A DNA stretch of 64,000 nt from assembly GCA_030762895.1 (NCBI GenBank), contig CM061062.1, positions 5,731,293 through 5,795,292 on the forward strand. The letters are read 5' to 3'. Under the pieces are notes generated by a model. It was not told the origin of the DNA and ran no database searches. It worked only from the letters and a program-made list of their open reading frames with translations. This document shows, in pieces, positions 1-12,800 of the stretch; position 1 is the first letter of the stretch, and each line of letters opens with the position of its first letter. The position numbers and the translations under genes are program-made. Source of the stretch: Sophora flavescens (taxonomy: Eukaryota; Streptophyta; Magnoliopsida; Fabales; Fabaceae).

Positions 1-766
1 GATATCTACAGGATACTATTACACATGGCTTACTGCTGCAGCCTGCTAATCCTCACAAACCTTTGCCTCAAAGAGCCTTTTGTGATGCTGACTGGGCAGC
101 GGACCCAGATGATCGAAGGTCCGTCTCGAGGTCTTGCATATTTCTTGGACCAAATATTGTCTCTTGGTGGTCAAAGAAACAACAATTGGTAGCAAGGTCA
201 AGCACGGAAGCAGAATATAGAAGCCTAGCCAACACGGCCTCGGAGACAATCTGGATACAGTCTCTGCTCACAGAATTACAGTTTCCTACCACTGTACCAG
301 AGATCTTTTGTGACAATTTGAGCACTGTGGCTCTTTCCCACAACTCGGTGCTTCATTCACGCACAAAGCATATGGAACTAGATCTCTTTTTTGTCAGAGA
401 AAGGGTGCTTAACAAGACCTTGGTTGTCACACACATCCCTGGCCAAGATCAGCCAGCAGACCTCCTTACCAAGCCATTGTCACAGCTTCGGTTTGAAGAA
501 TTACGCAGGAAACTCAGGGTGTTTGACCTGTATGCACTGGTCAACCCACCTTGAGTTTCAAGGGGGTATATTAGAGTATATTAGGGATGTGCTAGAATAT
601 GTTGAATATGTTAGAGTGCACTGTAACTACAGTGCACTTTATCTTGTATAAATAGAACACTCCTTGTATTGATTCACTTGAGAAAAATATTCAGTTAAAG
701 ATTTAGTTACAATTCAGTTTCTGATTCTCTCTCTCTCTCTTTCAATGTCTTCTATCAACTGTAATA
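1..766 (+). mobile_element. Ty1/copia element 0, 3' end with 3' LTR (about 567-766)
   Basis: After the RNase H stop there is a polypurine tract (TTTCAAGGGGG, 556-566) and then an LTR of about 200 bp. The LTR has a TATA box (TATAAATAG near 647) and a CT-rich stretch near its end. I put its right end at GTAATA (766), which mirrors the TATTA start; the usual TG...CA ends are not clear, so both borders are approximate. The rest of the element lies left of the window. Confidence 0.75.
3..554 (+). CDS. Ty1/copia Pol, RNase H C-terminal part (partial)
   Basis: C-terminal part of a copia polyprotein; the frame is already open at the window edge (residues YLQDTITHG) and ends at a TGA. The RNase H core is visible: FCDADWA with the first catalytic Asp, ARSSTEAEYR with the catalytic Glu, and IFCDNLS with the second Asp. 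The typical copia ending RTKHMELDLFFVRE, then PADLLTKPL, follows. A purine tract and an LTR come directly after the stop, as expected for the 3' end of such an element. The visible part carries no frameshift or internal stop, so the copy may be fairly young. It lies in the GP210 gene region but on the opposite strand, probably inside an intron. Confidence 0.93.
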   Translation, partial: YLQDTITHGLLLQPANPHKPLPQRAFCDADWAADPDDRRSVSRSCIFLGPNIVSWWSKKQQLVARSSTEAEYRSLANTASETIWIQSLLTELQFPTTVPEIFCDNLSTVALSHNSVLHSRTKHMELDLFFVRERVLNKTLVVTHIPGQDQPADLLTKPLSQLRFEELRRKLRVFDLYALVNPP

Positions 767-895
767 CTAAATGAACAAGCTTTTGGGATAACAAGTTTTC
801 ACAAGCAACTCCAGTAGTTAAATTGTCAGAAGTTCCCAAATAAAGTAACAAGGCCAGACAATAAATAAAATGACAAAATTTATCAGCAATCTTAC

Positions 896-3800
896 TAATC
901 CTGATTCATTTTGTAAGACCAAAAATCTCTCCCAGTTGTCAGACTTCGCAGAATCAAAAGCATAATCCCAATATGCTAGTCCCTCACAACTGCTAAGTTC
1001 CCACCTCAAACTGAGAGAAGAAGAGTTTGCAAAAGCTTCTCCAGAATCACTAACGCCAGCAGCAGATATCCGAATGGTGCGCCCATTTGCCACAGTAACA
1101 GGGGCATCGCGAAGTCGTCCTGAACTACGGTCAGCTTGTGCCGCAGCTCTAATAATTTCACGTTCATTAACTGCAAAGCACAATTCACTTAAGAGATAAA
1201 GAACCTCAAAAATATGTTGCCAAGTATTGAAACTCATATTGTGCAAAATAATGTTTACCTGGTTCATCAGCTAAAAGTACAATAGAAGAAGGAATGCTAC
1301 ATGCAACTGACAGCCAAGCTTCAGCTACTGATGGCAGAGGATGGTCATCCCCAACCAAATTTCCACGTTTGAAAAGAAGTTTCTGAGTCATTTGAAACAA
1401 GAAAAGGTTATTATTTGCCTACTTTTACGTCATCTTAAATATACTAGGAAGCTTTCTACCCATAAAGGAATACTGAAGCTTACAAAGGTTCCCAGTGTTT
1501 GACAAAAAACTCCATACAAACTCCTATAGCTGTCAGAAATCAGATGCACAAGAATTCCATCTTCAACCAGGGCATTAGCTTCATCCAAAACTTCCACAGT
1601 TTCAATGAAATCAACGCCTTTGTCCCACCGTTCAGGTCCACCAACAAGTAATATGTCTAAAGTTGTCCCAGGGACAAGATATAACTCCTCTAAGCTATGT
1701 GATTGCTTGTTACTTTCTGCTCGAGCCAAGTCAAGCCAGTAGCCACCAAATTGGTTCCCATCACTTGCCTGACGTACAATAAGCGGTAGATATGCCGCGA
1801 TACGTAAAGATGCTTTTAAGACAACAGGACCGTGACTAAATTGGTGATATTCTTTTGAGAGTATGGCATGGATCACAGCTTCACCAGGATCAGAAGCATA
1901 TATACAAGTCCAAGAACAGGGAAAGCCATTGATTGATGAATGGAGCTGAGTATTTGGCACTGTTTCGAAGTATGACAACTCCTGAGTTGTATTAACAATT
2001 ACAAAAGACTCACTTCCAGCTTTCCACTTTATCAAAGAATTTAAGGCATCACATCTATAGAAAAAGGCACCTGCACATAACAAATTAACATAAGCAAAAA
2101 TGCCAAGCAGTAAAATGGAAAAGAAACCCCAATATCTTTGAATATGGTGTCACCATTTGCAGCTTTCATTGTCACAGCAGCCTGAAGATGTGATCCAACA
2201 ACAGTTTCTACCAGAAAATTGTGAAGCATAACCATAGAGGATGGGGTGGAGACCTCTACAACGACCTATAAGAAAATATGAATTGTAAAATAAAAACATT
2301 TTACAAATTGTATAGACATCCAAAGTAATTTGAAATAAAATTTGAGTATTTTATGCATGGATAGAAGACAGACAAATGGCACAAAGAGTGTCCAACAGAA
2401 AACACCTCTCAGGACATTTTATAATAAGATCAGCACCTGAGGAACTTGCTGAAGTCAATGAAGTGGCTAGAAATAGAGGACATTTGGGATGTACTATCAG
2501 AATAATTATGAACTGCGCGGATAAGAAAGTACTCTTTTAAGAGTGCATCCTATCAAATTACATCAGAAATCTTCACAAAAGCAGAATAAGATGGTATGAT
2601 CAGAGTCAACAATATGTCTATGTTTGCCTTCGGCTATACCATTTTACTGGGCTGTAGTTGACAACAAGATTGATGTATAATGCCATGGGAAGTCATGAGT
2701 GAATTGAAACAATCAGAAAAATATTCCTTGACATTGTCACTACGTAAAATGCGAATTGTTTTTCCAAATTGAGTTTTGATTTCTGAACAAAAATTATTGA
2801 AGATATTAAATAACTCAAAACGATTCATTAAAAATATCCAAGTACAGCATGAGAAATCATCAATAAAAGTAACATAATTCGTATACCTTAAGACGGAAGG
2901 GACATGACTAGGATCCCAAACATCAAAATAAACAACATCAAAAGGAGACATAACTCGATCATTAATACGACTAGGAAAAGAGACTCTAACATGCTTTCCA
3001 AGATGACACGACTCACATTCGAAAGATTCCAGGTATGAGAGATGAGGCACAATTTTCTTCAACTTATGCAGACTCAGCTGCCTCGGTGATGGACAAGACC
3101 GGGAGATTCCGTACAGCACATATAGTGGAAGTAAATGGCTGAAGGTAGCAAAGACCCTATGATTCATATCCGGCTCCAATCGTTTGTCCCCTACTCTATT
3201 CTTGTCTCAAGAAAGAGTGGGAAGTAAAGGTTATGACACAATTTATTGAGTGACTCAATTTGCTGATATAGATTAGATTAAAAGGGCGACCGGGAACAAA
3301 TGGAATAGAAGTCAATGGCAGTGAGGGAAAAGGTGAAGCATGGCTAACGCCGTTAGCTTGTACTTTATACCTGTTGGAATTAACACTTGTCGGAATTAGT
3401 AGCAATTAATTTAGATTCATGAAGCCAACAATTCATGTACCTAGTTTGTATCTATGCATGTTCTTAGGAAATAGCTATCATTATTATCATTGTAAACATA
3501 ATTTGTATTTATGATCAAGTGTATATAAATATATGCGTGCTGAGTGGGTTTTCACTCAATCATTTCACAAATCCCTTAGTCTCAAATTACTTTCAAGTCT
3601 TTCAACATGGTATCTAGAGCCACTTTGTTCTTCAAAAGTTTCTGCATCTGGTCAGCAGAACAAGTCCCTGAACGTATTGGTCATTGTCCCTAAACCCAAA
3701 CAGCAACTTCAACATCCCAAAGTCCCTTCCACCGACCTGAACACTATCCACCGCCGCCGGATAACCACTCAGTAACCTCCGTCCGGCCAACCACCGAAGT

Positions 3801-6800
3801 CGTGTCTCCGGAACCCCAGCCACGCGCCTCCACGCGCACTTGTCCCTGCCGGCGCGTGTAATCCATGCGCCACCTTCCGGCCGTCACAAACACCGCTCAC
3901 TCGCCCAAATCTGGTCTCCGGCCTCTCCTCTTTCTGCCTAGGTGATCAGTTATTCGATTCTCCAACTCTTTGACAAGTGGGTCTCCTCCACTTTGGTTCT
4001 CTATCCTCTGTTCTTGGTTTTCCAGATTTGCATTTTTTGTCTCTGGTCCTTGCTTGCTGGTCGCTTTACATTCTCAGGTATAAAGTTGGTCTCTCCTCAG
4101 TCTGGTTTGGTGAGAATGGGTCGTCCTCAATGCACATATTGCAAGAGAATGGGTCACACTCAAAAGACTTGTTTCTCTCTTCATGGTTTTACCGTAAAGT
4201 CAGAAAATACCTTCAAAGGTGAAATGTTCAAGAAAATTTTTTCCGAAGCTGAGTACCAAGAGTATCTTCAACTGAAAGCTGCCCATCAATATCATGGATC
4301 TACTGCCACTGGTGTTAATGACTCCGCAGCCTTCATATCTCAATCTGGTAACAATCAAAATCTTTGAATAATTGATTCAGTGCCAAAGGAATTGGTCATG
4401 TTTCAGTCACTCCTATAACTTTAAAATTTGTTTTGTTTATACCTGGTTGCCCTTTTAATTTGATCTCTCTTAGTCAACTTACTCGCTCTCTAAACTACCC
4501 GGTAACTTTTGATGCTAGTTCTTTTACTATACAGGATCGTGGTACATGTCGGATGATTGGCGTAGGACATGAATCACATGGTCTTTATTACCTCCAATCA
4601 GCTCCCTCTGTAAGTTGTACTACAGTCGAGTCTCCAAATCTTCTTCATGAACGATTGGGCCATCAAAGTTTGTCAAAATTGAAGCAAATGGTTCCGAATC
4701 TTGCAAAAATGTCATCGTTGAACTGTGAGTCGTGTCAACTAGGCAAGCATGTTCGCTCTTCCTTTCCCAGTGAAGTTGAAAGCCGAGTTGATTCTCCCTT
4801 TTCAGTTATCCATTCAGATATATGGGGACCGAGTCGTGTGTCTTCTAATGGCTTCCGATATTTCGTTACCTTTATTGATGAATTCTCTCGATGCACTTGG
4901 GTTTTCTTAATGAAAGAACGATCTGAACTTTTGTCTATTCTCACCACTTTTGTTAACGAGGTCAAAACCCAATTTGGCAAGACAATCAAAATCCTTAGAA
5001 GTGATAATGCAAAGTAATACTTTTCTTCTGCTCTTTCTTCTTTTTGTCATCACAGGGCATTCTCCACCAATCCAGTTGTCCTCATACCCCTCAATAGAAT
5101 GGCATAGCTGAAAGGAAGAATAGACATCTTGTTGAAACTGCTCGGACCTTGTTACTTCATGAGAATGTACCTGTCCGACATTGGGGTGATGCTGTTTTGA
5201 CAGCCTGTTATTTAATTAATCGGATGCCTTCGTCCTCTCTTGATCATAAAATACCACATTCCATTTTATTCCCTAAAGAGCTACTATTTCATGTTGCTCC
5301 ACGGATAGATGCACTTGTTTTATTCATGATTTGTCTCCAGGTCTTGATAAGCTTGCTGCCCGAGCCATCAAATGTGTCTTTTTGGGATATTCCAAGTTAC
5401 ATGAGGGTTACAAGTGTTACTCCCTTGTGCAGAATCGTTATTACATTTGTGAAGATGTAATGTTATTCGAAGAAAACTTTTACTTCTCACCATCCACAGT
5501 TGAGTCTCATACTATTCAAGAAGTCTTTCCGATTCCGTATCTTGGCCCATCACCTTCTCCTCTGTCGGAATCAGTTTCGACTACAGAAATTCCTAACAAT
5601 CCCCCGCTCGAGCAATCTCAAAGGTCACCCATCATATATCGTCGTCGTCCACGTGTTGTTAATACAGAATTGGAAGGCACTGAAAGACCAGCTGAATCAT
5701 GTCCTGCTCCAGCAGATGACCCTACTACGGACCTACATGAAGGAAACCATGACTTGCCCATTGCTCTTAGGAAAGGTACTCGGTCTACTCGAAATCCTCA
5801 TCCTATTTATAACTTCCTAAGTTACCATCGTCTCTCTCCTTCTTATTATTCTTTTGTGTCATCTATATCTTCTGTTTCCATTCCTAAAAATGTTTGAGGC
5901 ACTTGATCATCCAGGATGGTGACAAGCCATGATTGATGAAATGCAAGCTTTGGAGCATAATGGTATTTGGGACTTAACTCCTCTTCCTCCAGGAAAGAAA
6001 CCCGTTGACTGTCGATGGGTATATGCTATTAAAGTTGGGGCCAATGGACAAATTAATCGTCTCAAAGCCCGGCTTGTAGCCAAAGGTTACTCTCAGATTT
6101 ATGGACTTGATTATGGAGATACTTTCTCCCCTGTGGCCAAAATCACTTCTGTTGGAATCCACCGTCCAAAGATTATCCACCGTCCAAAGGTTCATGGACT
6201 GTCATTAATGTTGGAATCCACCGTCCAAAGGTTCATGGACTGTCATTAATAGTTTAGGAAATAGCCATTATAAATTAATGAGGTTCATGTATTCTCTAGT
6301 CATAAAATTAGGAAATGTCTATAGGAAATAGGTGCCTCATTTATTTGTCTTGTAATTATCAGATGTATTTAATTCTTCTAGTGTATAAATAGAATACCTC
6401 TATGCTGTGTGAAAGTAACACAAGCAATTCAGAAAATATTTGTTTTGTTCCTCCTTTCAATTTGGTATCAGAGCTCCCGACCTTGGGAGTCTCTGCCTTT
6501 GCTTTTCCGCTACCTCGGCCTTCATTGCTGAATGACCTTAGGTGCCTTGCCTTCATTGCAAGACATGTTTGTCTTGTGCCTTCATTACATGTTCAGCACC
6601 TTCATTGTGCTTTATATTTCTAAGTTCTGATACTCCAAAGTCATCTTCACCACAAACCCTCTTCTTTGTTCTTGCCTTCATTCATTGCAGCTTGTGTTTT
6701 TTACACCTTCATCGCACTCTTGGTTGTTATCACGCCTAATCATCATGTCTAACACCGAGATTACCAACATCTCAGCTATCACCCATTACTCTAGTAAGCG

Positions 6801-9800
6801 ATCTTGCACTTCTTCAAATGGTGTAAATGGTAAGAATCTATGTTCTTTATTTTCTCATGCTTACGATCTGTCCCGAGGATTTTTGGATTATTGATTACGT
6901 GCCACCGATCACATGACCTTTTGTTCTTCTCATTTTTCATCCTATCAAATCCCCATCGGTAGTCATCACATAACTGTAGCTGATGGCTCTCATACATCGG
7001 TTGCAGGATTTGGTAACGTTAAAATTAGTCCTTTTCTAAATTTGCAAAATGTGCTTCATGTTCCTAAACCGTCATCTAACCTTCTTTCTATACATAAACT
7101 TACCAAAGACCTTAATTGCGTTGTAACATTTTTCCCTTCTCATTGTGTATTCCAGGACAATACTACTGGGAAGACTATTGGAGTTGCCAAGGAACGGGAG
7201 GGTTGTACTACCTTGAGATGGAAACTTCGGGGTGAATCGGTGTGAAGTTGCAACATTCCTGTCATCAATCCAAGTCTTGTTCCTCCCAAAATTGGCTCCA
7301 ACATAATCGTCTTGGGCATCCCCCATTCACTCTACTTAAGTCCATGTTTCCTTCTTTGTTTTTGAATGAATCGGTTGAGTCCTTTCAATGTGATGTTTGT
7401 GAATTTTCCAAACATCATCGGGTAAGTTTTCCTTCAAGTGCTAAGAAAAGTGATGAACCTTTTTCTCTTATTCATACTTGATGTTTGGGGGTCCAGCTTC
7501 TTCCTAATATTTCGGTGCAAAATGGTTTGTGTCATTTATTGATGATTGCACTCGTGTTACTTGGATTTTTCTAATGAAAAACAAATCAGATGTGTACCAT
7601 TTGTTTATCCAGTTTTATCATATGATTAAAACTCAATTTGATAAAACAATTAAACGTCTGAGGTCTGATAATGGTAGAGAGTATGTGAACCAAAATTTCT
7701 CCACCTTTCTTAAACAACATGGCATTGTTCATGAACTTACATGTGTTGATACCCCCAACAAAACGGGGTTGCTGAAAGGAAAAATCGACACTTGCTTGAA
7801 ATTACTAGAGCTTTATTGTTTCAGATGTCTGTTCCAAATTCATATTGGGGGGAAGCTGTTTTAACTGCTGCTTATCTAATAAATAGAATACCCTCTAGAA
7901 TCCTTGGTGGTTTGAGTCCTGTTCATGTCATGAAAACATTTTTTCCATCTGTTCCTATTATGCAAAGTCTTGAATCTCGTGTTTTTGGTTGTGTTGCTTT
8001 TGTTCATGTCCATCGTCAGCATCGAGGCAAACTTGACCCTCGTGCTATTAAATGTTTGTTCATTGGTTATGCCCTTGACAAGACAGGATACAAATGTTAT
8101 CACCCTTCCTCTCGTCGAGTGTATGTCTCCATGGATGTCACCTTCCAAGAAAATCAATCATTCTTCAGTTCCTCTCGACTTGAGGGGAGAATAATACTTG
8201 ATTTGGAAGTCGAGATTTTTTTCGAAAGCGGCATTCCCTTGCTCCAATCTTCCCGATATGCTCTCGGATACACAGGAATTAGCTCCTCGGACTAGAGCAA
8301 GCTCGCCAAAACTGGTCTATCAAAGGAAGAAACACCCTCCCCGGTCCAAATTACAACCCCAACTATCTGAACCCATGGTAAGTATTGAAAACACTAGTCC
8401 CATTCATGTTGAATATATTCCTTTCATTCATTCTGAACCTATTCCTTTGGATAATTGTGATCCTAACATTGATGATGACTTACCTATTGCTTTAAGAAAA
8501 GGAAAAAGATCTTGTGCTAAGTACCCTATTTCCAAATTTGTTTCCACCACAAACCTTTCTTTGCAGCACCAAAGCTTTATTGCAGCCATTGACTCTATCA
8601 GAATCCCTAGAACGGTACAAGAAGCATTGAAGGACAAGAACTGGGTTCAAGCCATGAATGAGGAGATGCAAGCTCTGGAAAGAAATGGAACATGGGAAAT
8701 TGTTGAGAAACCAAAGGAAAAGAAACCGATGGGGAGTAGATGGATCTACACTTGTAAAGTACCGTACGATGGTACCCTAGACAGTATAAAGCATGACTAG
8801 TGGCAAAGGGATACACTCGGACCTATGGCATTGATTATGAGGAGACATTTGCTCCAGTAGGGCAAAGATGAACACTGTTCGTATTTTACTCTCTCTTGCT
8901 GCCCACTGGATGGGAACTACACCAGCTTTGATGTCAAAAATGCTTTCTTGCATGGAGACTTAGAGGAGGAGGTGTACATGGAGATTCCCCGGGGTTTGGT
9001 CCCACAAGTGGAACAAACAAAGTTTGCAGATTGAGGAAGACTTTATATGGGCTAAAACAGTCTCCCGAGCATGGTTTGGAAGATTTACAAAAGCTATGGT
9101 GTTCTTTGAAGTTACAAACAAAGCCAAGGAGATCATACACTTTTCTTTAAACATTCACAAGGAGGAAAACCGACTTTACTTCTTGTTTATGTTGATGATA
9201 TAATTATTACAGGAGATGACCTAGTTGAGAGACAATCGCTTAAGGAAAAATTATTTGCAGAATTTGAGATGAAGGACCTTGGGAAATCAAGTATTTCTTG
9301 GGGATTGAAGTGGCCTACTCAAAACAAGGCATTTTCATCTCTCAAAGGGAATATGTGCTTGATATTTTGAAGGAAACAGGGAAACTTGGATGTAAACCTA
9401 CGGTGTTCCCATCGAGCAAAATCACGAAATGAGCACTTTGAAGAGGAGAGTGCCAAGGTTGACAAAATCCAATACCGAGAGACTTGTGGGGAAGTTGATT
9501 TACTTGGCACACACTAGACCGGATCTAGCATATGCGGTCGGTGTTGTGAGTCGGTTCATGCATGATCCGAGGGAAAGACACTTACAGTCAGAGAACGTAT
9601 CTGCAAGATCTCAAAGCTACTCCCGGGAATAGGACTCTTGTTCAAAAAAAGGTGGAAACTTGACTATGGAGGCTTATACAGATGCCGACTATGCAGAGTT
9701 CGATAAGTGATAGAAGATCCACATCAGGCTATTGCATGTTCCTATGTGGGAACCTTGTTACTTGGAGAAGTAAGAAACAAAATGTAGTGGCTCGATCAAG

Positions 9801-12800
9801 CGCGGAGGCAGAATTTAGAGCTATGGCACAAGGAATCTGTGAACTGTTGTGGATGAAAATTGTGCTCGATGACTTGAAGATAAAGTGTGAAGGTCCTATG
9901 AAATTGTTTTGTGATAATAAATCGGCTATCAGTATTGCTCATAATCCTGTTCAGCATGATAGCACAAAACACATTGAGATAGATCGACACTTCATCAAGG
10001 AAAAATTGGATAGTGGATTGATAACAACAACCTACATTCCCTCTGGGCAGCAGCTAGCAAATGTGTTAACAAAGGGTTTGCCAATGGATCGATTCAACCA
10101 ACTTACTTGCAAGCTGGGAATGATTGATATCCATTCCCCAGCTTGAGGGGGAGTGTTGGAATCCACCGTCCAAAGATAATCCACCGTCCAAAGATTATCC
10201 TCCGTCCAAAGGTTCATGGACTGTCATTAATGTTGGAATCCACCGTCCAAAGGTTCATGGACTGTCATTAATAGTTTAGGAAATAGCCATTATAAATTAA
10301 TGAGGTTCATGTATTCTCTAGTCATAAAATTAGGAAATGTCTATAGGAAATAGGTGCCTCATTTATTTGTCTTGTAATTATCAGCTGTATTTAATTCTTC
10401 TAGTGTATAAATAGAATACCTCTATGCTGTGTGAAAGTAACACAAGCAATTCAGAAAATATTTGTTTTGTTCCTCCTTTCAATTACTTTTGTTCGATTAT
10501 AGGTGATCCAGCCGCACCTTCCAGTACGGCTACCTTTCTTGCCATGGCTGCCATTCATCGTTGGTCGTTATATCAGTTGGATATTAAAAATGCATTTCTT
10601 CATGAAAAGTTAGAAGAGGAGATTTATATGGAGCAACCTCCTGGATTGTTGCTCAGGGGGAGTCTGGTTTGGTTTGCAGGCTATGACGATCTCTCTATGG
10701 GCTGAAACAGACTCCACGAGCTTGGTTTGGGAAGTTCAGCTCGGTTATTCAAGCTTTTGGAATGAAACGTAGTGAAGCAGATCATTCAGTCTTCTATTGT
10801 CATACCTCTCCAAATAGATGTGTTTACTTGGTGGTCTATGTAGATGATATAGTGATCACAGGAAATGATCAGGAGAAGATTTCTCAGTTGAAGGAACATT
10901 TATGTAGCCATTTTCAAGGACATGGGGAAATTAAAATATTTTCTTAGAATTGAAGTTGCTCAGTCAGAGAATGGGATTGTCATCTCACAGAGGAAGTATG
11001 CATTAGACATACTTAAAGAAACTGGTATGTTGGAGTGTAAACCAGTTGACAGTCTCATGGATCTGAATTTAAAATTACTTCCTAGTCAGGGGGAGCCTTA
11101 CTCTGATCCTGAAAGATGTCGGAGATTGGTTGGAAAACTTATCTACCTCACTATTACAAGACCAGATATTTCCTTTGCGGTTGGGGTAGTAAGTCAATTC
11201 ATGCAGTCTCCCCATAATGATCACTGGGATGCAGTGATTCGAATTTTGAAGTACATTAAAAAGGCACCAGGACAAGGACCAGGACAAGGACTGTTGTATG
11301 AAGACAAAGGATACATTGAAATAGTTGGTTTTTCCGATGCAGATTGGGCAGGTTCACCCATTGATAGGTGTTCCACTACAAGGTATTGTGTTTCTATATG
11401 TGGAAATCTTGTCTCTTGGAAGAGTGAGAAGCAAAATGTGGTCGCAAGGTCCAGTGTAGAGGCTGAATACAGAGCTATGGCTACAGCCACTTGTGAACTC
11501 ATTTGGATTAAACAACTTCTTCAGGAATTGAAGTTTGGAGATACTCAACAAATGAGGCTATGTTGTGATAACCAGGCAGCCCTACATATAGCTTCCAATC
11601 CGGTTTTCCATGAAAGAACTAAACACATCGAGGTTGATTGTCATTTTGTCCGAGAGAAAGTCCTTTCTAAAGAAGTCATCACCGAATCTGTTAGTTCTAA
11701 TGATCAACTAGCAGACATCCTTACAAAATCTCTAAGGGGACCGAGAATTCAGAGTATTTGTTCCAAGCTTGGAGCATTTGACTTATATGCTCCAGCTTGA
11801 GGGGGAGTGTTGGAATTAACACTTGATGGAATTAGTAGCAATTAATTTAGATTCATGAAGCTAACAATTCATGTACCTAGTTTGTATCTATGCATGTTCT
11901 TAGGAAATAGCTATCATTATTATCATTGTAAACATAAGTTGTATTTACGATCAAGTGTATATAAATATATGTGTGCTGAGTGGGTTTTTACTCAAGCATT
12001 TCACAAATCCCTTAGTCTAAAATTACTTTCAAGTCTTTCAACAATACCTATTTGCAAGAGTGATACAGTGTGGTGTTTTAGGTGGTGATAGGCGAGAAAA
12101 AAGGGCGGTTACCAGTTAAGTGATCAGAAGCACCAAAATTCAAAACCTAAGATTGAACATGTAGAAAGTGAGACAAACAAATGGTAGAATTGTCAGTATG
12201 GGCAACAAGTATGGGCAACAGTGACTGAGGAAGAGGCCTGTTGGACTGCCTTCAATTGAAGATACTCCTTATATTCATTGACAGCGAACAAGCTCAGATA
12301 ATCAATCTTTGGCTCAAGAGCTGGTGTCGGAGACTGAGCAACATTAGCAATCTTGCTCGGAAATCCATGCAAGGAGTAACATTGATCCTAAATGTGTCCA
12401 TCTTTCTTTCAGTAAGTACAATGAGGGGTTCCTCTACCCCCTCTACCACAACCACGACCACGACCACGTCCTCGGCCCCCATGGTCAACCTAATTAGAGA
12501 TAAAAATAGAGGGCTCTGGTGTTGTCTGGGAATCAGCTTCCAGTGAGGAAACTCGAATCAGACAGTCGATGAGCTCCACCACCGTAGGGAAGCTGGGATT
12601 TGTCATATTCTAATCCCACTGACACGCAGACACCAGCAATGTCCAAAATATAGGACACCACAACACAACAATATGTGTGTGTGTGTCAAATCAAATAAAA
12701 TTAAATATGAGCATCATTATAAAAGATTTAAATTGAGAATCAAGATTTTGACAATCACAAAAGAATACTGATAGACATCATTATAAAATTTTAGGAGTCC

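Larger units (their letters stand above)
6150..10481 (+). mobile_element. Ty1/copia element B, innermost of the nest
   Basis: LTRs at 6150-6459 (310 bp) and 10154-10481 (328 bp) start TGTTGGAATCCACCGTCC and end CCTCCTTTCA. Apart from one extra 18 bp repeat unit in the 3' copy they are nearly identical. Primer site TGGTATCAGAGC at 6463; purine tract GAGGGGGAG before the 3' LTR. It interrupts the RT of element A between ITS and VRL codons. The flanks ACTTC (6145-6149) and ACTTT (10485-10489) could be an imperfect target duplication if the LTR extends to CAATT. Confidence 0.92.
3372..12043 (+). mobile_element. Ty1/copia element A, with LTRs and target duplication, split by element B
   Basis: LTRs of 236 bp at 3372-3607 and 11808-12043 both read TGTTGGAATTAAC...TTTCAACA and differ at about 9 positions by eye. 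The 5 bp flank ATACC occurs at 3367-3371 and 12044-12048, a perfect target duplication. A primer site resembling TGGTATC(T)AGAGCC follows the 5' LTR at 3608, and the purine tract GAGGGGGAG precedes the 3' LTR. Inserted in element C in the opposite orientation and itself interrupted at 6150 by element B. Confidence 0.95.

Noticed and set aside
12294..12546. Thr- or Val-run ORFs
   Set aside because: They are shadows of the Gly-Arg repeat in the gag of copia C.
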